A stretch of 41,166 bases of DNA from Bacteroidota bacterium (lineage in GTDB: Bacteria > Bacteroidota > Rhodothermia > Rhodothermales > JANQRZ01), in the NCBI GenBank assembly GCA_038746285.1, contig JBCDKT010000035.1, positions 1 to 41,166 of the forward strand, given 5' to 3'. This document shows, piece after piece, positions 24,150 to 31,923 of this stretch; the first letter of the stretch is position 1; each line of letters begins with the position of its first letter. Below the pieces are notes generated by a model. The model was not told the origin of the DNA and ran no database searches. It worked only from the letters and a program-made list of their open reading frames with translations. The translations under genes and the position numbers were made by a program.

Positions 24150-25820
24150 TCACCCCCTCGCCGCGAGCCAGGCCGCGAAGTCGTCCGCCGACTTCGCGTT
24201 GAGGCACTGGTCGGCGGTCAGCCAGCCCTTGCGCGCCGCGGCGACCCCCCACCGCACGTCGTCGAGCCCGTCGATGGCGTGGGCGTCGGGGTTGATCGAG
24301 ATCAGGACGCCCTGCGAGGTGGCGGTGCGGACCCAGCGCCAGTCGAGGTCGAGGCGGTAGGGGTTGGCGTTGAGTTCGATGGCGACGCCGTGCGCGGCGC
24401 AGGCCTCGATCACGCGGGCGTGGTCGAGGGGGTAGCCTTCGCGGGCGAGCAGGAGCCGCCCGGTCGGGTGGCCGAGGACGTCGACGTGCGGGTTCGAGAC
24501 AGCACGGATGATGCGCTCGGTCGCCTCGGCCTCGGTCATGTTGAAGTGAATGTGGACGCTCGCCACGACGAAGTCGAGGTCGGCCAGCACGTCGTCGGGG
24601 TAGTCGAGGGTGCCGTCGCGGAGGACGTCGCACTCGGAGCCGTGGAAGAGGCGGAAGGCCGAGCCGCTGTCGCCCGCAAACTCGGCGTTGAGTGCGCGGA
24701 CCTCGGCGCCCTGCTCGCGCAGCCGCTCGACCGAGAGCCCGCTGGCGATTTGCAGCGAGCGGCTGTGGTCGCAGATGCCGAAGTACTCCAGGCCCATCGC
24801 TCGCGCGGCCTCGGCCATCTGCCGGAGCGTGTGCGCGCCGTCGCTGTAGGTCGAGTGGTTGTGAAGCGAGCCGCGGAGGTCGGCGACGGTGACGAGGTCC
24901 GGGAGGCTGCCTTCGGCGGCGGCCTCGAGTCCGCCTTCGCCTTCGCGGAGCTCGGGTGTGATGAAAGCGAGGCCGGCCGATGCGTAGATCGCCTCTTCGG
25001 TCTCCTCTGCAGGCTCGCCGTGTGCCTCAGTGAAGGCAGCGACGTGCGCCGCCGACCCCGTCTCGCGCCACCAGATCGCCGCGAACGTCTCGGCGTCGGC
25101 GAGGACGACGCGGAGCCGCAGCCCATCGCCTACCGTGCCGGCGAAGAACGGCCCCGACGCATCGCCTGGCACCGCGTGCTCGGCGAGGACAGCGCGGATG
25201 GCCTCGTCGTCGCCGGAGACCACGAGCGCGGCTTCGCCGACGGTGTCCATCTTCCGGCGAACCTCGCCCGCGACCTCGGCCCGCTCGACCCCCCCCGCGC
25301 TGCGGAGCGCGTCGAGGAGCGGGGCGACGGTGCCGACAGCGTCGCGGTAGCGGCGGCGGGCGCGGTACTGCTTCAGCCGCTCGATGCTGCCCAGGATCGA
25401 GGTTTGCGTCTTGGTCCCGAAGCCGCTGAGGCTAGCGATCTGCCCCGAGGCCGCCGCGGCCTCGAGGGCGTCGAGCGAGGTCACGCCGAGGTCGGTCCAG
25501 AGCGTCCGCACCTTCTTCGGGCCGAGACCCTTGACCCGGAGCACGTCGAGCAGCCCCGGCGGCAGGCTCTCCACGATCCGGTCGAGCGACGGGAGCGACC
25601 CCGTCTCGACGAGCACGTCGATCTCCGCCGCGATGCCTTTCCCGATGCCCTGTACGCCGTTCAGGTCGCCCTGCTCGACAAGTTGGAGCACGGCTTCGTC
25701 CATCCGGTCCACGGCCCGGGCGGCCCCGGCGTAGGCCCGCGCCCGGAATGCGTTGCCGCCGGTCAGTTCGATCAAGTCGGCGGTCTGCTTGAGGCGGCGG
25801 GCGATGTGCTTGTTGGTCAT
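24150..25820 (-). CDS. polX: PolX-like protein: HhH plus degenerate polymerase domain plus PHP domain
   Basis: 556 residues from the ATG at 25820. It has the bacterial PolX layout: N-terminal helix-hairpin-helix segments (GIGKGIAAEIDVL, VKGLGPKKVRTLW, SGFGTKTQTSIL), a nucleotidyltransferase-like domain, and a C-terminal PHP phosphoesterase. PHP metal ligands are present (HNHSTYSDG at 320-328, ICDHS, GSECD, SVHIHF, GHPTGR, NANPYR, NPDAH), so 3'-5' exonuclease or AP-endonuclease activity is expected. In the polymerase domain the usual GS.RR...TVGDxD reads GEVRRKMDTVGEAALVV (185-201). The Ser and both catalytic Asp positions are changed to Glu, Glu and Ala, so DNA synthesis is unlikely. It would act in base-excision or mismatch-related repair. 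It is divergent from a glycosyltransferase gene 61 bp away. Confidence 0.9.
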   Translation of the reverse strand: MTNKHIARRLKQTADLIELTGGNAFRARAYAGAARAVDRMDEAVLQLVEQGDLNGVQGIGKGIAAEIDVLVETGSLPSLDRIVESLPPGLLDVLRVKGLGPKKVRTLWTDLGVTSLDALEAAAASGQIASLSGFGTKTQTSILGSIERLKQYRARRRYRDAVGTVAPLLDALRSAGGVERAEVAGEVRRKMDTVGEAALVVSGDDEAIRAVLAEHAVPGDASGPFFAGTVGDGLRLRVVLADAETFAAIWWRETGSAAHVAAFTEAHGEPAEETEEAIYASAGLAFITPELREGEGGLEAAAEGSLPDLVTVADLRGSLHNHSTYSDGAHTLRQMAEAARAMGLEYFGICDHSRSLQIASGLSVERLREQGAEVRALNAEFAGDSGSAFRLFHGSECDVLRDGTLDYPDDVLADLDFVVASVHIHFNMTEAEATERIIRAVSNPHVDVLGHPTGRLLLAREGYPLDHARVIEACAAHGVAIELNANPYRLDLDWRWVRTATSQGVLISINPDAHAIDGLDDVRWGVAAARKGWLTADQCLNAKSADDFAAWLAARG

Positions 25821-25868
25821 CGGGGGAGGAGCGGAAGAAAGGAAGAGCGGAAGCGGGGATGTGAGGTG

Positions 25869-25876
25869 TAGCTTTG
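25869..25876 (+). promoter_or_regulatory. TAGCTTTG promoter box
   Basis: Matches TAnnTTTG, the -7 box of Bacteroidota promoters. It ends six bases before the ATG at 25882, so the transcript would start at or next to the start codon (leaderless). Confidence 0.5.
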
Positions 25877-25881
25877 CACCT

Positions 25882-26682
25882 ATGCACGAAGCTCCCGCCT
25901 CCGCCGAAGTTCCAGCCGCCGCCACCCGGACGGCCGTCGCCGCGCCGAGGGTCAGCGTCGTCATCCCGACCCTCAACGAGGTGGCCCGGCTCGGCCCACT
26001 TCTGGAGACGTTCACGCCTGCCCGCCGCCGCCGGTTCGGGCTGGAGGTCGTCGTCACCGACGGCGGGTCGACCGACGGTACGGTCGAGGTGGCCGAGCGC
26101 CTGGCAGACCGCGTCGCCGTCCACACCGGAACCGAGCGCCAAACCATCGCTGCCGGCCGCAACGCTGGGGCCGCTGCCGCCGAAGGCCAGACGCTCCTCT
26201 TCTTCAACGCTGACGTCCAGTTTCCCGAGGACACCGACGCCTTCTTCGCTGACCTCATCGCGGCGGCCCAAGACGGAGCCGCGACCTGCCGCGTCGCCGT
26301 CCACCCGTCCGAGGCGACGTGGCCCGACCGGCTCGTGCTCGGGACGTGCAACGTGCTCTTCTACGGGCTCAACCTCCTCGGTGGCGGGATGGGACGCGGC
26401 GAGTGCCACGCGGTCCGCCGCGACGTGTTCGAGGCGCACGAGGGCTACAACGAGGCCTACGTAGCGGGCGAGGACTTCGACCTCTTCCGCCGCATCGCCC
26501 GGGCGCGGCGGCGCGGGGCGGCACCGCACATCACGTTCCTGTGGCGGTGGACGCTCTACGAGGACCCGCGCCGCTACCGGCAGACGGGCTACCTCCGTAC
26601 GATGTGGCAGTGGTTCTGCAACTCGGCGTCGGTCACGTTCCTGGGACGCTCACACTCGGAGACCTGGGAGCCCGTGCGCTAG
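25882..26682 (+). CDS. Family 2 glycosyltransferase
   Basis: 266 residues from the ATG at 25882. GT-A fold signatures: VSVVIPTLNEVARLGPLL, VVVTDGGSTDGTVEVAERL, the metal-binding LLFFNADVQFP (NAD in place of DxD), and GEDFDLFRRIARARRR with the acceptor-side ED. The C-terminus (FLWRWTLYEDPRRYRQTGYLRTMWQWF) is aromatic and basic and may touch the membrane surface. It probably transfers a sugar from a nucleotide donor to a lipid or glycan; donor and acceptor are unknown. A TAGCTTTG box lies just before the start. It stands alone with the divergent polX upstream. Confidence 0.85.
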   Translation: MHEAPASAEVPAAATRTAVAAPRVSVVIPTLNEVARLGPLLETFTPARRRRFGLEVVVTDGGSTDGTVEVAERLADRVAVHTGTERQTIAAGRNAGAAAAEGQTLLFFNADVQFPEDTDAFFADLIAAAQDGAATCRVAVHPSEATWPDRLVLGTCNVLFYGLNLLGGGMGRGECHAVRRDVFEAHEGYNEAYVAGEDFDLFRRIARARRRGAAPHITFLWRWTLYEDPRRYRQTGYLRTMWQWFCNSASVTFLGRSHSETWEPVR

Positions 26683-26697
26683 CGCGCGGCTGGTACC

Positions 26698-27150
26698 TCA
26701 TGCGCCATCGGCGGGGCTCGGCTCCGGCGAGGCGAGCGACCTGCACGGGGAGGCCACCCGCTCCGCAGCGGCTTCGGCCTCGCGCTTGACTGCGGCAGCC
26801 TCCCGACCCGCGCCGAGGCCAGCGCGCACGCTGCGCTCGATAAACATGTCGACACCCATCGCTGCGAGTTCGTACGACTCTTTCGCCACGGTGTACATGC
26901 GGGCCTTCTCCTCGACCTGGCCCGAGAGCAGCCACAGACGGCTCTGCTCCAGCCCTAAGTCCCAGCCTCGTTCCTGGTTCTTCCTAATCCTCTCGCGCAG
27001 CCACTGGTGCATCTGGTCGAGGTCGTCGTCCCAGATGGTGTGGGCTTCCCCGAAGCCTCCACGGGGTTCGGGCGCGGCGGCGCTGCGCGCGCGGATCGCC
27101 TCGGCGATCTGCTCCAGCGTGCGCCGCTCGGACGGTTGGTGCGTAGTCAT
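26698..27150 (-). CDS. Hypothetical protein, mainly helical
   Basis: 150 residues from the ATG at 27150. I do not recognise a family. It has an N-terminal helix (RRTLEQIAEAIRARSAAA), a Gly-rich turn, then IWDDDLDQMHQWLRERIRKNQERGWDLGLEQSRLWLLSGQVEEKARMYTVAKESYELAAMGVDMFIERS (26824-27030), which reads as helical hairpins, and an Ala/Glu-rich tail. It is cytosolic by composition and has the high GC of the core genome. It is convergent with the glycosyltransferase gene (15 bp apart). Confidence 0.55.
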   Translation of the reverse strand: MTTHQPSERRTLEQIAEAIRARSAAAPEPRGGFGEAHTIWDDDLDQMHQWLRERIRKNQERGWDLGLEQSRLWLLSGQVEEKARMYTVAKESYELAAMGVDMFIERSVRAGLGAGREAAAVKREAEAAAERVASPCRSLASPEPSPADGA

Positions 27151-27566
27151 CGGGTAGCCTGAAGAGTAGGGGATGCTCGGCCTAATTTTGGTCTGCGTGT
27201 GCAATCGGCGCTCCTCTCGTGCTGGCACATGCAGGGCACACTAACAGTTGGTTAAGGTGGCTTGACAACGAGGTGCCGAGAAGCCCAGGCCGGCCGGGCT
27301 TGGCAGGGTGTTCGGGCCGCCGGGGGTTTCGGAACGATACCCCGCGATGGCGTCCGAGCGCGTGCCGGATATCGGCTTGGGTGCAGCCGGTTCACACAAT
27401 TCACCTTCGCTTCGCTCGTTCTAGGTCAGCGCGGCCTGGCCGGCCCCCTGCTCGCGCCTCGCCGCGTGCCGGACGAGGCCGGGCAGAACCCCTGCGCGCG
27501 CGGCGGCTTAAAGCCTCTGCTCCGGGCGATGCCGCCTCCTCTTTCTCCACGCTACCTCCAGCCTCG
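27151..27566. other. Gene-free divergent intergenic region before the protease gene
   Basis: About 415 bp between the 150-residue hypothetical gene and ctpA. A TTGACA word occurs near 27262 without a fitting -10. A CT-rich leader directly precedes the ctpA start. No repeat or open frame is convincing. Confidence 0.5.
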
Positions 27567-29264
27567 ATGAAGCTCAGCAAATCTCTCCTCGTCCTCCTCG
27601 CCGTCGTGCTCGGCGTCGCTATCGGCATGCAGGCCCGCGACGTGGCCTCCAGCAACGCCGAGGCCGACAACCTCCGCAAGATCGAGGAGGCGTTCAACTT
27701 CATCGGCCGCAACTACGTCGAGCGCGTCGACTCGGCCAGCCTCTCCGAGGACGCCATCGAGGGCATGCTCAAGGGGCTCGACCCGCACTCGATCTACATC
27801 GACGTCTCCGACATGCGCCGCGTGCGCGAGAACTTCGAGGCCTCGTTCGAGGGCATCGGCATCTACTACGAGTTCCTCGACGGCCCCGACGACCGCGACA
27901 CGCTCGCCGTCCTGATGCCGATCGCCGGGGGGCCGAGCGAGGAGGCCGGGCTGCTCGCCGGCGACCGCATCCTCACCGTCGGCGACACGACGGCCGTCGG
28001 GTGGGAGACGCCCGAGGTGGAGAAGTACCTCAAGGGCCCGAAGGGGACCGAGGTCGAGGTGACCGTGCGCCGCCAGGGCTTCGAGCGGCCCATCGCCTTC
28101 ACCATCACGCGCGACAAGATCCCGCTCCACACCGTCATCGCGAGCCACATGATCGACGAGACGACGGGCTACATCAAGCTCCAGCGCTTCGCCCGGACGA
28201 CCTACGACGAGTTCATGACCGCGCTGCGCGGCCTCGAAGCGCAGGGCATGGAGCGCCTCGTCTTCGACCTCCGCGGCAACGCCGGTGGCCTGATGGAGAT
28301 GGCCATCCGCATCTCGGACGAGTTCCTCCCGGCCGGCGACCTGGTGGTCTACACCCAGAGCCGCCGCGCCGACTTCAACCGCGAGTACCGCGCCCGCGCC
28401 GGCGGGGCCTTCGAGGACCGCCCGGTGATCGTCCTGGTCGACGAGAACTCGGCGAGCGCCTCCGAGATCGTCGCCGGGGCCCTCCAGGACCACGACCGCG
28501 GGCTCGTCGTCGGGCGGCGGACCTTCGGCAAGGGCCTCGTGCAGCAGCAGTTCCAGCTCACCGACGGCAGCGTGCTCCAGATGACGATCTCGCGGTACTA
28601 CACGCCGGCCGGCCGCCTCATCCAGACCCCCTACGAGCAGGGCGAGACCGACGAGGACTACTACGCCTCGAAGGTGGACCTCGTCGAGGCCGACCGCAAG
28701 CTGCTGAGCGGCGAAGACGGGGCCGTGCTCGCGTCGGCGCTCGTCGGCGAGGTGGCTGACTCGCTGCGCTTCACCACCGACGGGGGCCGCACGGTCTACG
28801 GCGGCGGCGGGATCCTGCCGGACTACCTCGTCCCGCTCGACACCGTTTCGGCCGCGCTCCGCACGGTCATCGCCCGCAGCCTCGACAGCGAGTTTGCCCG
28901 GGCCTACATCGACGAGAACGCCTCCCTCCGCGACGCGTGGGAGGACCGCGAGACCGAGTTCGTCCGCACCTACGAGGTCAGCGACGAGACCTTCCGCGCC
29001 TTCGAGGACTACGTCCGCGACCGCGACGTCGAGATCGCCAGCCGCCCGCCCGAAGACGACGCCGACCGGGACAACGTGCTCGTCCGCTCCGAACTCGACG
29101 CCGCCCGGCCCGACATCGAGGTGCGCGTCAAGGCCTACCTCGCCCGCCGTCTCTTCGGCATCGCCGCCTTCCACCCGGTCGTGCATGACATCGACCCGAC
29201 GTTCCTGGAAGCGATGGAGCTGTGGTCGCAGGCCTCGGACCTGGCGGTCATGACCGAGAGGTAG
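27567..29264 (+). CDS. ctpA: S41 family C-terminal processing protease
   Basis: 565 residues from the ATG at 27567; the frame is open upstream but has no signal-like start there. An N-terminal signal anchor (LSKSLLVLLAVVLGVAIGM) exports it to the periplasm. A leading helical region precedes a PDZ domain (about 95-180, with GIGIYYE, AGLLAGDRILTVG, TEVEVTVRR). The S41 catalytic core carries YIKLQRFARTTYDEF, DLRGNAGGLMEMA, the nucleophile block ENSASASEIVAGAL (293-306) and the general-base Lys in GKGLVQQQ (Lys322). The long C-terminal extension (about 400-565) is helical and acidic. These proteases trim C-termini of envelope proteins. A hairpin (29294-29344) follows the stop. Confidence 0.93.
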   Translation: MKLSKSLLVLLAVVLGVAIGMQARDVASSNAEADNLRKIEEAFNFIGRNYVERVDSASLSEDAIEGMLKGLDPHSIYIDVSDMRRVRENFEASFEGIGIYYEFLDGPDDRDTLAVLMPIAGGPSEEAGLLAGDRILTVGDTTAVGWETPEVEKYLKGPKGTEVEVTVRRQGFERPIAFTITRDKIPLHTVIASHMIDETTGYIKLQRFARTTYDEFMTALRGLEAQGMERLVFDLRGNAGGLMEMAIRISDEFLPAGDLVVYTQSRRADFNREYRARAGGAFEDRPVIVLVDENSASASEIVAGALQDHDRGLVVGRRTFGKGLVQQQFQLTDGSVLQMTISRYYTPAGRLIQTPYEQGETDEDYYASKVDLVEADRKLLSGEDGAVLASALVGEVADSLRFTTDGGRTVYGGGGILPDYLVPLDTVSAALRTVIARSLDSEFARAYIDENASLRDAWEDRETEFVRTYEVSDETFRAFEDYVRDRDVEIASRPPEDDADRDNVLVRSELDAARPDIEVRVKAYLARRLFGIAAFHPVVHDIDPTFLEAMELWSQASDLAVMTER

Positions 29265-29293
29265 TGGGGCAACAAGGGCCTGACGAGTGAAAC

Positions 29294-29344
29294 GTGATGC
29301 GTGGGATCGGGGGCCGACTGGCGGCGTCCGGTCTCACGCATCAC
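29294..29344. terminator. Hairpin downstream of ctpA
   Basis: GTGATGCGTG (29294-29303) pairs perfectly with CACGCATCAC (29335-29344), with a GC-rich loop. It lies 30 bp after the stop codon. There is no T-run, so a Rho-independent mechanism is uncertain. Confidence 0.4.
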
Positions 29345-29446
29345 ACGTTAACGCTTCGCGCGCGGGCAACTTTGCCGCGCGCGTCGTGTCTCGGGGAAGG
29401 GCGCGCGTGCCCGGTAGGGTAAAAACGCAGGGCCGTTCACGGTGCG

Positions 29447-29475
29447 TTGACAATATCGTCGGGTTTCCTGATATT
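29447..29475 (+). promoter_or_regulatory. Candidate sigma-70-type promoter of the exb operon
   Basis: TTGACA (29447-29452), a 17-bp spacer and GATATT (29470-29475) in an A/T-rich island about 105 bp upstream of the ExbB start. Confidence 0.5.
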
Positions 29476-29567
29476 AGAGGCTGGCCCGCGCGCCTCCCCT
29501 CGGGGCGCGTCCGACGTCCGCGGCCCCCGTACCCCCACCCTTCTTCTCTCACCCGCATTCTCCTTCC

Positions 29568-29576
29568 GGAGGTGAT
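29568..29576 (+). promoter_or_regulatory. Strong Shine-Dalgarno site of the ExbB gene
   Basis: GGAGGTGAT matches the anti-SD of 16S rRNA, with the GGAGG ending seven bases before the ATG at 29580. It stands out because the other starts in the window that I inspected have CT-rich leaders without an SD. Confidence 0.7.
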
Positions 29577-29579
29577 TCT

Positions 29580-30341
29580 ATGAAGCTCTACTCCCTCGTC
29601 CTCTTGCTCCAAGAAACGGCTGCGGAGACCTCGTTCACGAATGAGCTAGTCCAACGCTTTAACGAAGGCGGTGGCTTCATGTGGCCGGTCCTCATCTGCC
29701 TCGTCATCGGCCTCGCGATCGGCATCGAGCGCATCATCACGCTCAACCTGGCCGACACCAACACGCGCAAGTTCCTGGCCCGCGTCAAGGGCGCGCTCGA
29801 CGAGGGCGGCGTCAGCCGCGCGCTCGAGGTGTGCGAGAACACGCGCGGCCCCGTGGCGAGCGTCTTCCACGCCGGCCTCCTGCGCGCCGACGAAGGGATC
29901 AACGCCGTCGAGAAGGCGGTCGTCTCCTACGGCTCGATCGAGATGAGCTTCCTGGAGCGCGGCCTGGTCTGGCTGAGCCTCTTCATCTCGATCGCCCCGA
30001 TGCTCGGGTTCCTCGGGACGGTGTGGGGCATGGTCGAGGCCTTCGACGCCATCGAGCAGGCGGGCGACATCTCGCCGAGCCTCGTCGCCGGCGGCATCAA
30101 GGTGGCGCTGCTGACGACGGTCGGTGGCCTCGTCGTCGCCATCATCCTGCAGTTCTTCTACAACTACGCCGTCTCGAAGATCGACCGGATCGTGGTCGAG
30201 ATGGAGGAGGCCTCGGTCGAGCTGATCGACTCGCTCGTGCTGATGCAGGGGAGCCGTCCGCTGGCCGAGCCGGTGGCCGCCAAGGCGATCCCGCGCCCGC
30301 CCGTCGACCCCGGGGCCAACCCCGCGCAGACCGACATCTAG
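29580..30341 (+). CDS. exbB: MotA/TolQ/ExbB family proton channel protein
   Basis: 253 residues. The family pattern is clear: an N-terminal membrane segment (FMWPVLICLVIGLAIGIERII), a cytoplasmic helical domain (KFLARVKGALDEGGVSRALEVCENTRGPVASVF, 29770-29868), then two further membrane helices. The signature blocks in those are LSLFISIAPMLGFLGTVWGMVEAF and SLVAGGIKVALLTTVGGLVVAIILQFFYNY (30077-30166). With ExbD it forms a proton-driven motor that energises TonB-dependent transport or envelope maintenance. The C-terminal tail is Pro-rich. It is the first gene of a four-gene run with ExbD-type genes, and has its own strong SD. Confidence 0.93.
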   Translation: MKLYSLVLLLQETAAETSFTNELVQRFNEGGGFMWPVLICLVIGLAIGIERIITLNLADTNTRKFLARVKGALDEGGVSRALEVCENTRGPVASVFHAGLLRADEGINAVEKAVVSYGSIEMSFLERGLVWLSLFISIAPMLGFLGTVWGMVEAFDAIEQAGDISPSLVAGGIKVALLTTVGGLVVAIILQFFYNYAVSKIDRIVVEMEEASVELIDSLVLMQGSRPLAEPVAAKAIPRPPVDPGANPAQTDI

Positions 30342-30359
30342 CCGCCGCCGTTCTCACCC

Positions 30360-30388
30360 GTAGGGGCACACCCGCGGTGTGCCCCTAC
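30360..30388. repeat. GTAGGGGC-type hairpin between the ExbB gene and the small membrane gene
   Basis: Perfect 12-bp stem: GTAGGGGCACAC (30360-30371), loop CCGCG, GTGTGCCCCTAC (30377-30388). It lies 18 bp after the ExbB stop. It is of the same design as 24033-24056 and may limit read-through or protect the upstream mRNA. Confidence 0.75.
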
Positions 30389-30411
30389 GCCACCCAACCT
30401 TCACTTCTGCC

Positions 30412-30696
30412 ATGGAAGGACTCGTCCCCATCGCCATCTGGCTGTCGCTGGCCCTCGTCGCGCTCGGCTTCCTCGTCATCGCCGTCTTCGGCATCAAGAG
30501 CCTGATCGACGGCAAGCACCGCGTCTGGTCGATTGGCGCGATGGTGCTCCCGCTCGCCATCTTCGGCGTCTGCTACGCGCTCAGCCTGGGCACGGCTGAG
30601 CCGGCCACGACCGCGATGATCCTGACGGCGCTCGTGCTCCTCGCCGGCGGCATCGTCGCGATCGTCCTGACCGGCATCAAGGGCGTCTTCAACTGA
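30412..30696 (+). CDS. Small integral membrane protein of the exb operon
   Basis: 94 residues with three predicted membrane helices (IAIWLSLALVALGFLVIAVFGI, WSIGAMVLPLAIFGVCYAL, AMILTALVLLAGGIVAIVLTGI) and short polar loops. The first loop is FGIKSLIDGKHRV. I know of no function. Its place between the ExbB and ExbD genes, with 70 and 37 bp gaps, suggests a role in or near the motor complex, for example as an accessory subunit. That is inference from position. Confidence 0.65.
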   Translation: MEGLVPIAIWLSLALVALGFLVIAVFGIKSLIDGKHRVWSIGAMVLPLAIFGVCYALSLGTAEPATTAMILTALVLLAGGIVAIVLTGIKGVFN

Positions 30697-30733
30697 CCCC
30701 AGCCGCTCTTCCCGCTTCTAACCACTCCCTCCT

Positions 30734-31315
30734 ATGGGTCTGCTCAAGCGCCGCGCCAGCCGCGAGGCCGAAATCCCGACCTCGTCGCTCGCCGACATCG
30801 CGTTCCTGCTCCTGATCTTCTTCCTCGTCACGACCACGATCGACGTGGATACGGGGATCTACATGGAGCTCCCGCCACCGCTCGACGAGGAGACCCCACC
30901 GCCGGAGATCCCGGACCGGAACATCCTCACGGTCCTCGTCAACGCCTCGGGCAACGTGCTCCTCGAAGGCGAGTTCACCGAGATCCCCCAGATCCGCCCG
31001 GCCGTCAAGCGCTTCATCAACAACCGGGGTGCCGACCCGACGCTCTCGGACAGCCCGGACAAGGGAATCGTCTCGTTCAAGACTGAGCGGCAGTCGAAGT
31101 ACGAGCAGTACGTCAAGGTGCTCGACGAGATCAAGATGGGCTTCAACGAACTGCGCGCCGAAGAGGCCCGCCGCCTCGGCTTCCGCGACTACGAGGACTA
31201 CCAGACGCGGCTTCCCCAGGGCGAGGAAGACGCCGTCGCCCAGACCTACCCCTTCCGCATCTCGATTGCCGAGCCGGACGCGACCAACCCGTCGGCCACT
31301 GGCTCTGGAAGCTAG
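30734..31315 (+). CDS. exbD: ExbD/TolR family biopolymer transport protein, copy 1
   Basis: 193 residues. The N-terminal cytoplasmic stub is followed by one membrane helix with the conserved Asp of the proton path (SLADIAFLLLIFFLVTTT). The periplasmic part begins with a Pro-rich stretch (MELPPPLDEETPPPEIPDRN) and the TolR-like domain (ILTVLVNASGNVLLEGE). A long, charged C-terminal extension (KYEQYVKVLDEIKMGFNELRAEEARRLGF, 31096-31182) is larger than in typical ExbD. It is the third gene of the run. Confidence 0.92.
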   Translation: MGLLKRRASREAEIPTSSLADIAFLLLIFFLVTTTIDVDTGIYMELPPPLDEETPPPEIPDRNILTVLVNASGNVLLEGEFTEIPQIRPAVKRFINNRGADPTLSDSPDKGIVSFKTERQSKYEQYVKVLDEIKMGFNELRAEEARRLGFRDYEDYQTRLPQGEEDAVAQTYPFRISIAEPDATNPSATGSGS

Positions 31316-31349
31316 AGGAACCAGCCGCTAACAGCTAAAAGCTAACCCC

Positions 31350-31805
31350 ATGTCCGTCCGCTTTCAGAAGAAGTCCGCCCGCACCAAGCAAGACATCCCG
31401 ACGGCGAGCCTGCCCGACATCGTCTTCATGCTGCTCATCTTCTTCATGGTCTCGACCGTGCTCCGCGAGGTCGACCTCCAGGTGCGCGTCATCCTGCCGG
31501 ACGCCGAGGCGATCCAGAAGATCGAGCAGAAGCGGCTCGTCTCCTACGTCTACATCGGCCCCGAGAAGCTCGAGGGCACCAGCGTCGGCGACAACCGGGT
31601 GCAGATCGACGACGCGCTCGTGCCGGAGATCACCGAGATCCGCCAGCTCATGTTCCGCCGCCTCCAGGACGAGCCGCGCACGATCATCTCGCTCCGCGTG
31701 GACCAGGAGTCGGAGACGGGCATCCTCTACGACGTGCAGCAGGAGCTCCGCGAGGCGGGGACGCTGCGTATCAATTATTCGACAAAGCGGCTCACGCCGT
31801 CGTGA
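31350..31805 (+). CDS. exbD: ExbD/TolR family biopolymer transport protein, copy 2
   Basis: 151 residues. One N-terminal membrane helix with the conserved Asp (SLPDIVFMLLIFFMVSTV), then a periplasmic domain (VDLQVRVILPDAEAIQKIE, LVSYVYIGPEKLEG, RTIISLRVDQESETGILYDVQQELREAGTLRINYS, 31678-31782). It differs strongly from copy 1, so the two probably form a heteromeric stator, as seen in other Bacteroidota operons. The start follows a short repetitive spacer (GCTAACAGCTAAAAGCTAAC). A Rho-independent terminator follows at 31841-31865. Confidence 0.92.
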   Translation: MSVRFQKKSARTKQDIPTASLPDIVFMLLIFFMVSTVLREVDLQVRVILPDAEAIQKIEQKRLVSYVYIGPEKLEGTSVGDNRVQIDDALVPEITEIRQLMFRRLQDEPRTIISLRVDQESETGILYDVQQELREAGTLRINYSTKRLTPS

Positions 31806-31823
31806 GCGCCGCCGCGGCGATTC

Positions 31824-31831
31824 TATCTTTG
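31824..31831 (+). promoter_or_regulatory. TATCTTTG promoter box before the dehydrogenase gene
   Basis: Matches TAnnTTTG, 93 bp before the dehydrogenase start. The exb terminator hairpin lies just downstream, so that hairpin would be at the very start of any transcript made from here. Confidence 0.45.
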
Positions 31832-31840
31832 AAGCGAAGA

Positions 31841-31865
31841 AGCCCTGCCGAGTGCGGGGCTTTTT
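31841..31865 (+). terminator. Rho-independent terminator of the exb operon
   Basis: AGCCCTGC (31841-31848), loop CGAGT, GCGGGGCT (31854-31861), then a T-run to 31865. One G-T pair in an 8-bp stem. It lies 36 bp after the copy-2 exbD stop. Confidence 0.85.
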
Positions 31866-31923
31866 CGTTGGCCCCCGTCCCGCTTTGGCCCCCATTCCGT
31901 TTCCGAGAGCTCTCCACCCCGCC

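Noticed and set aside
27219-27566. N-terminal extension of the CtpA protease to 27219
   Set aside because: The extension lacks signal-peptide or domain character, while the ATG at 27567 begins a typical signal anchor.
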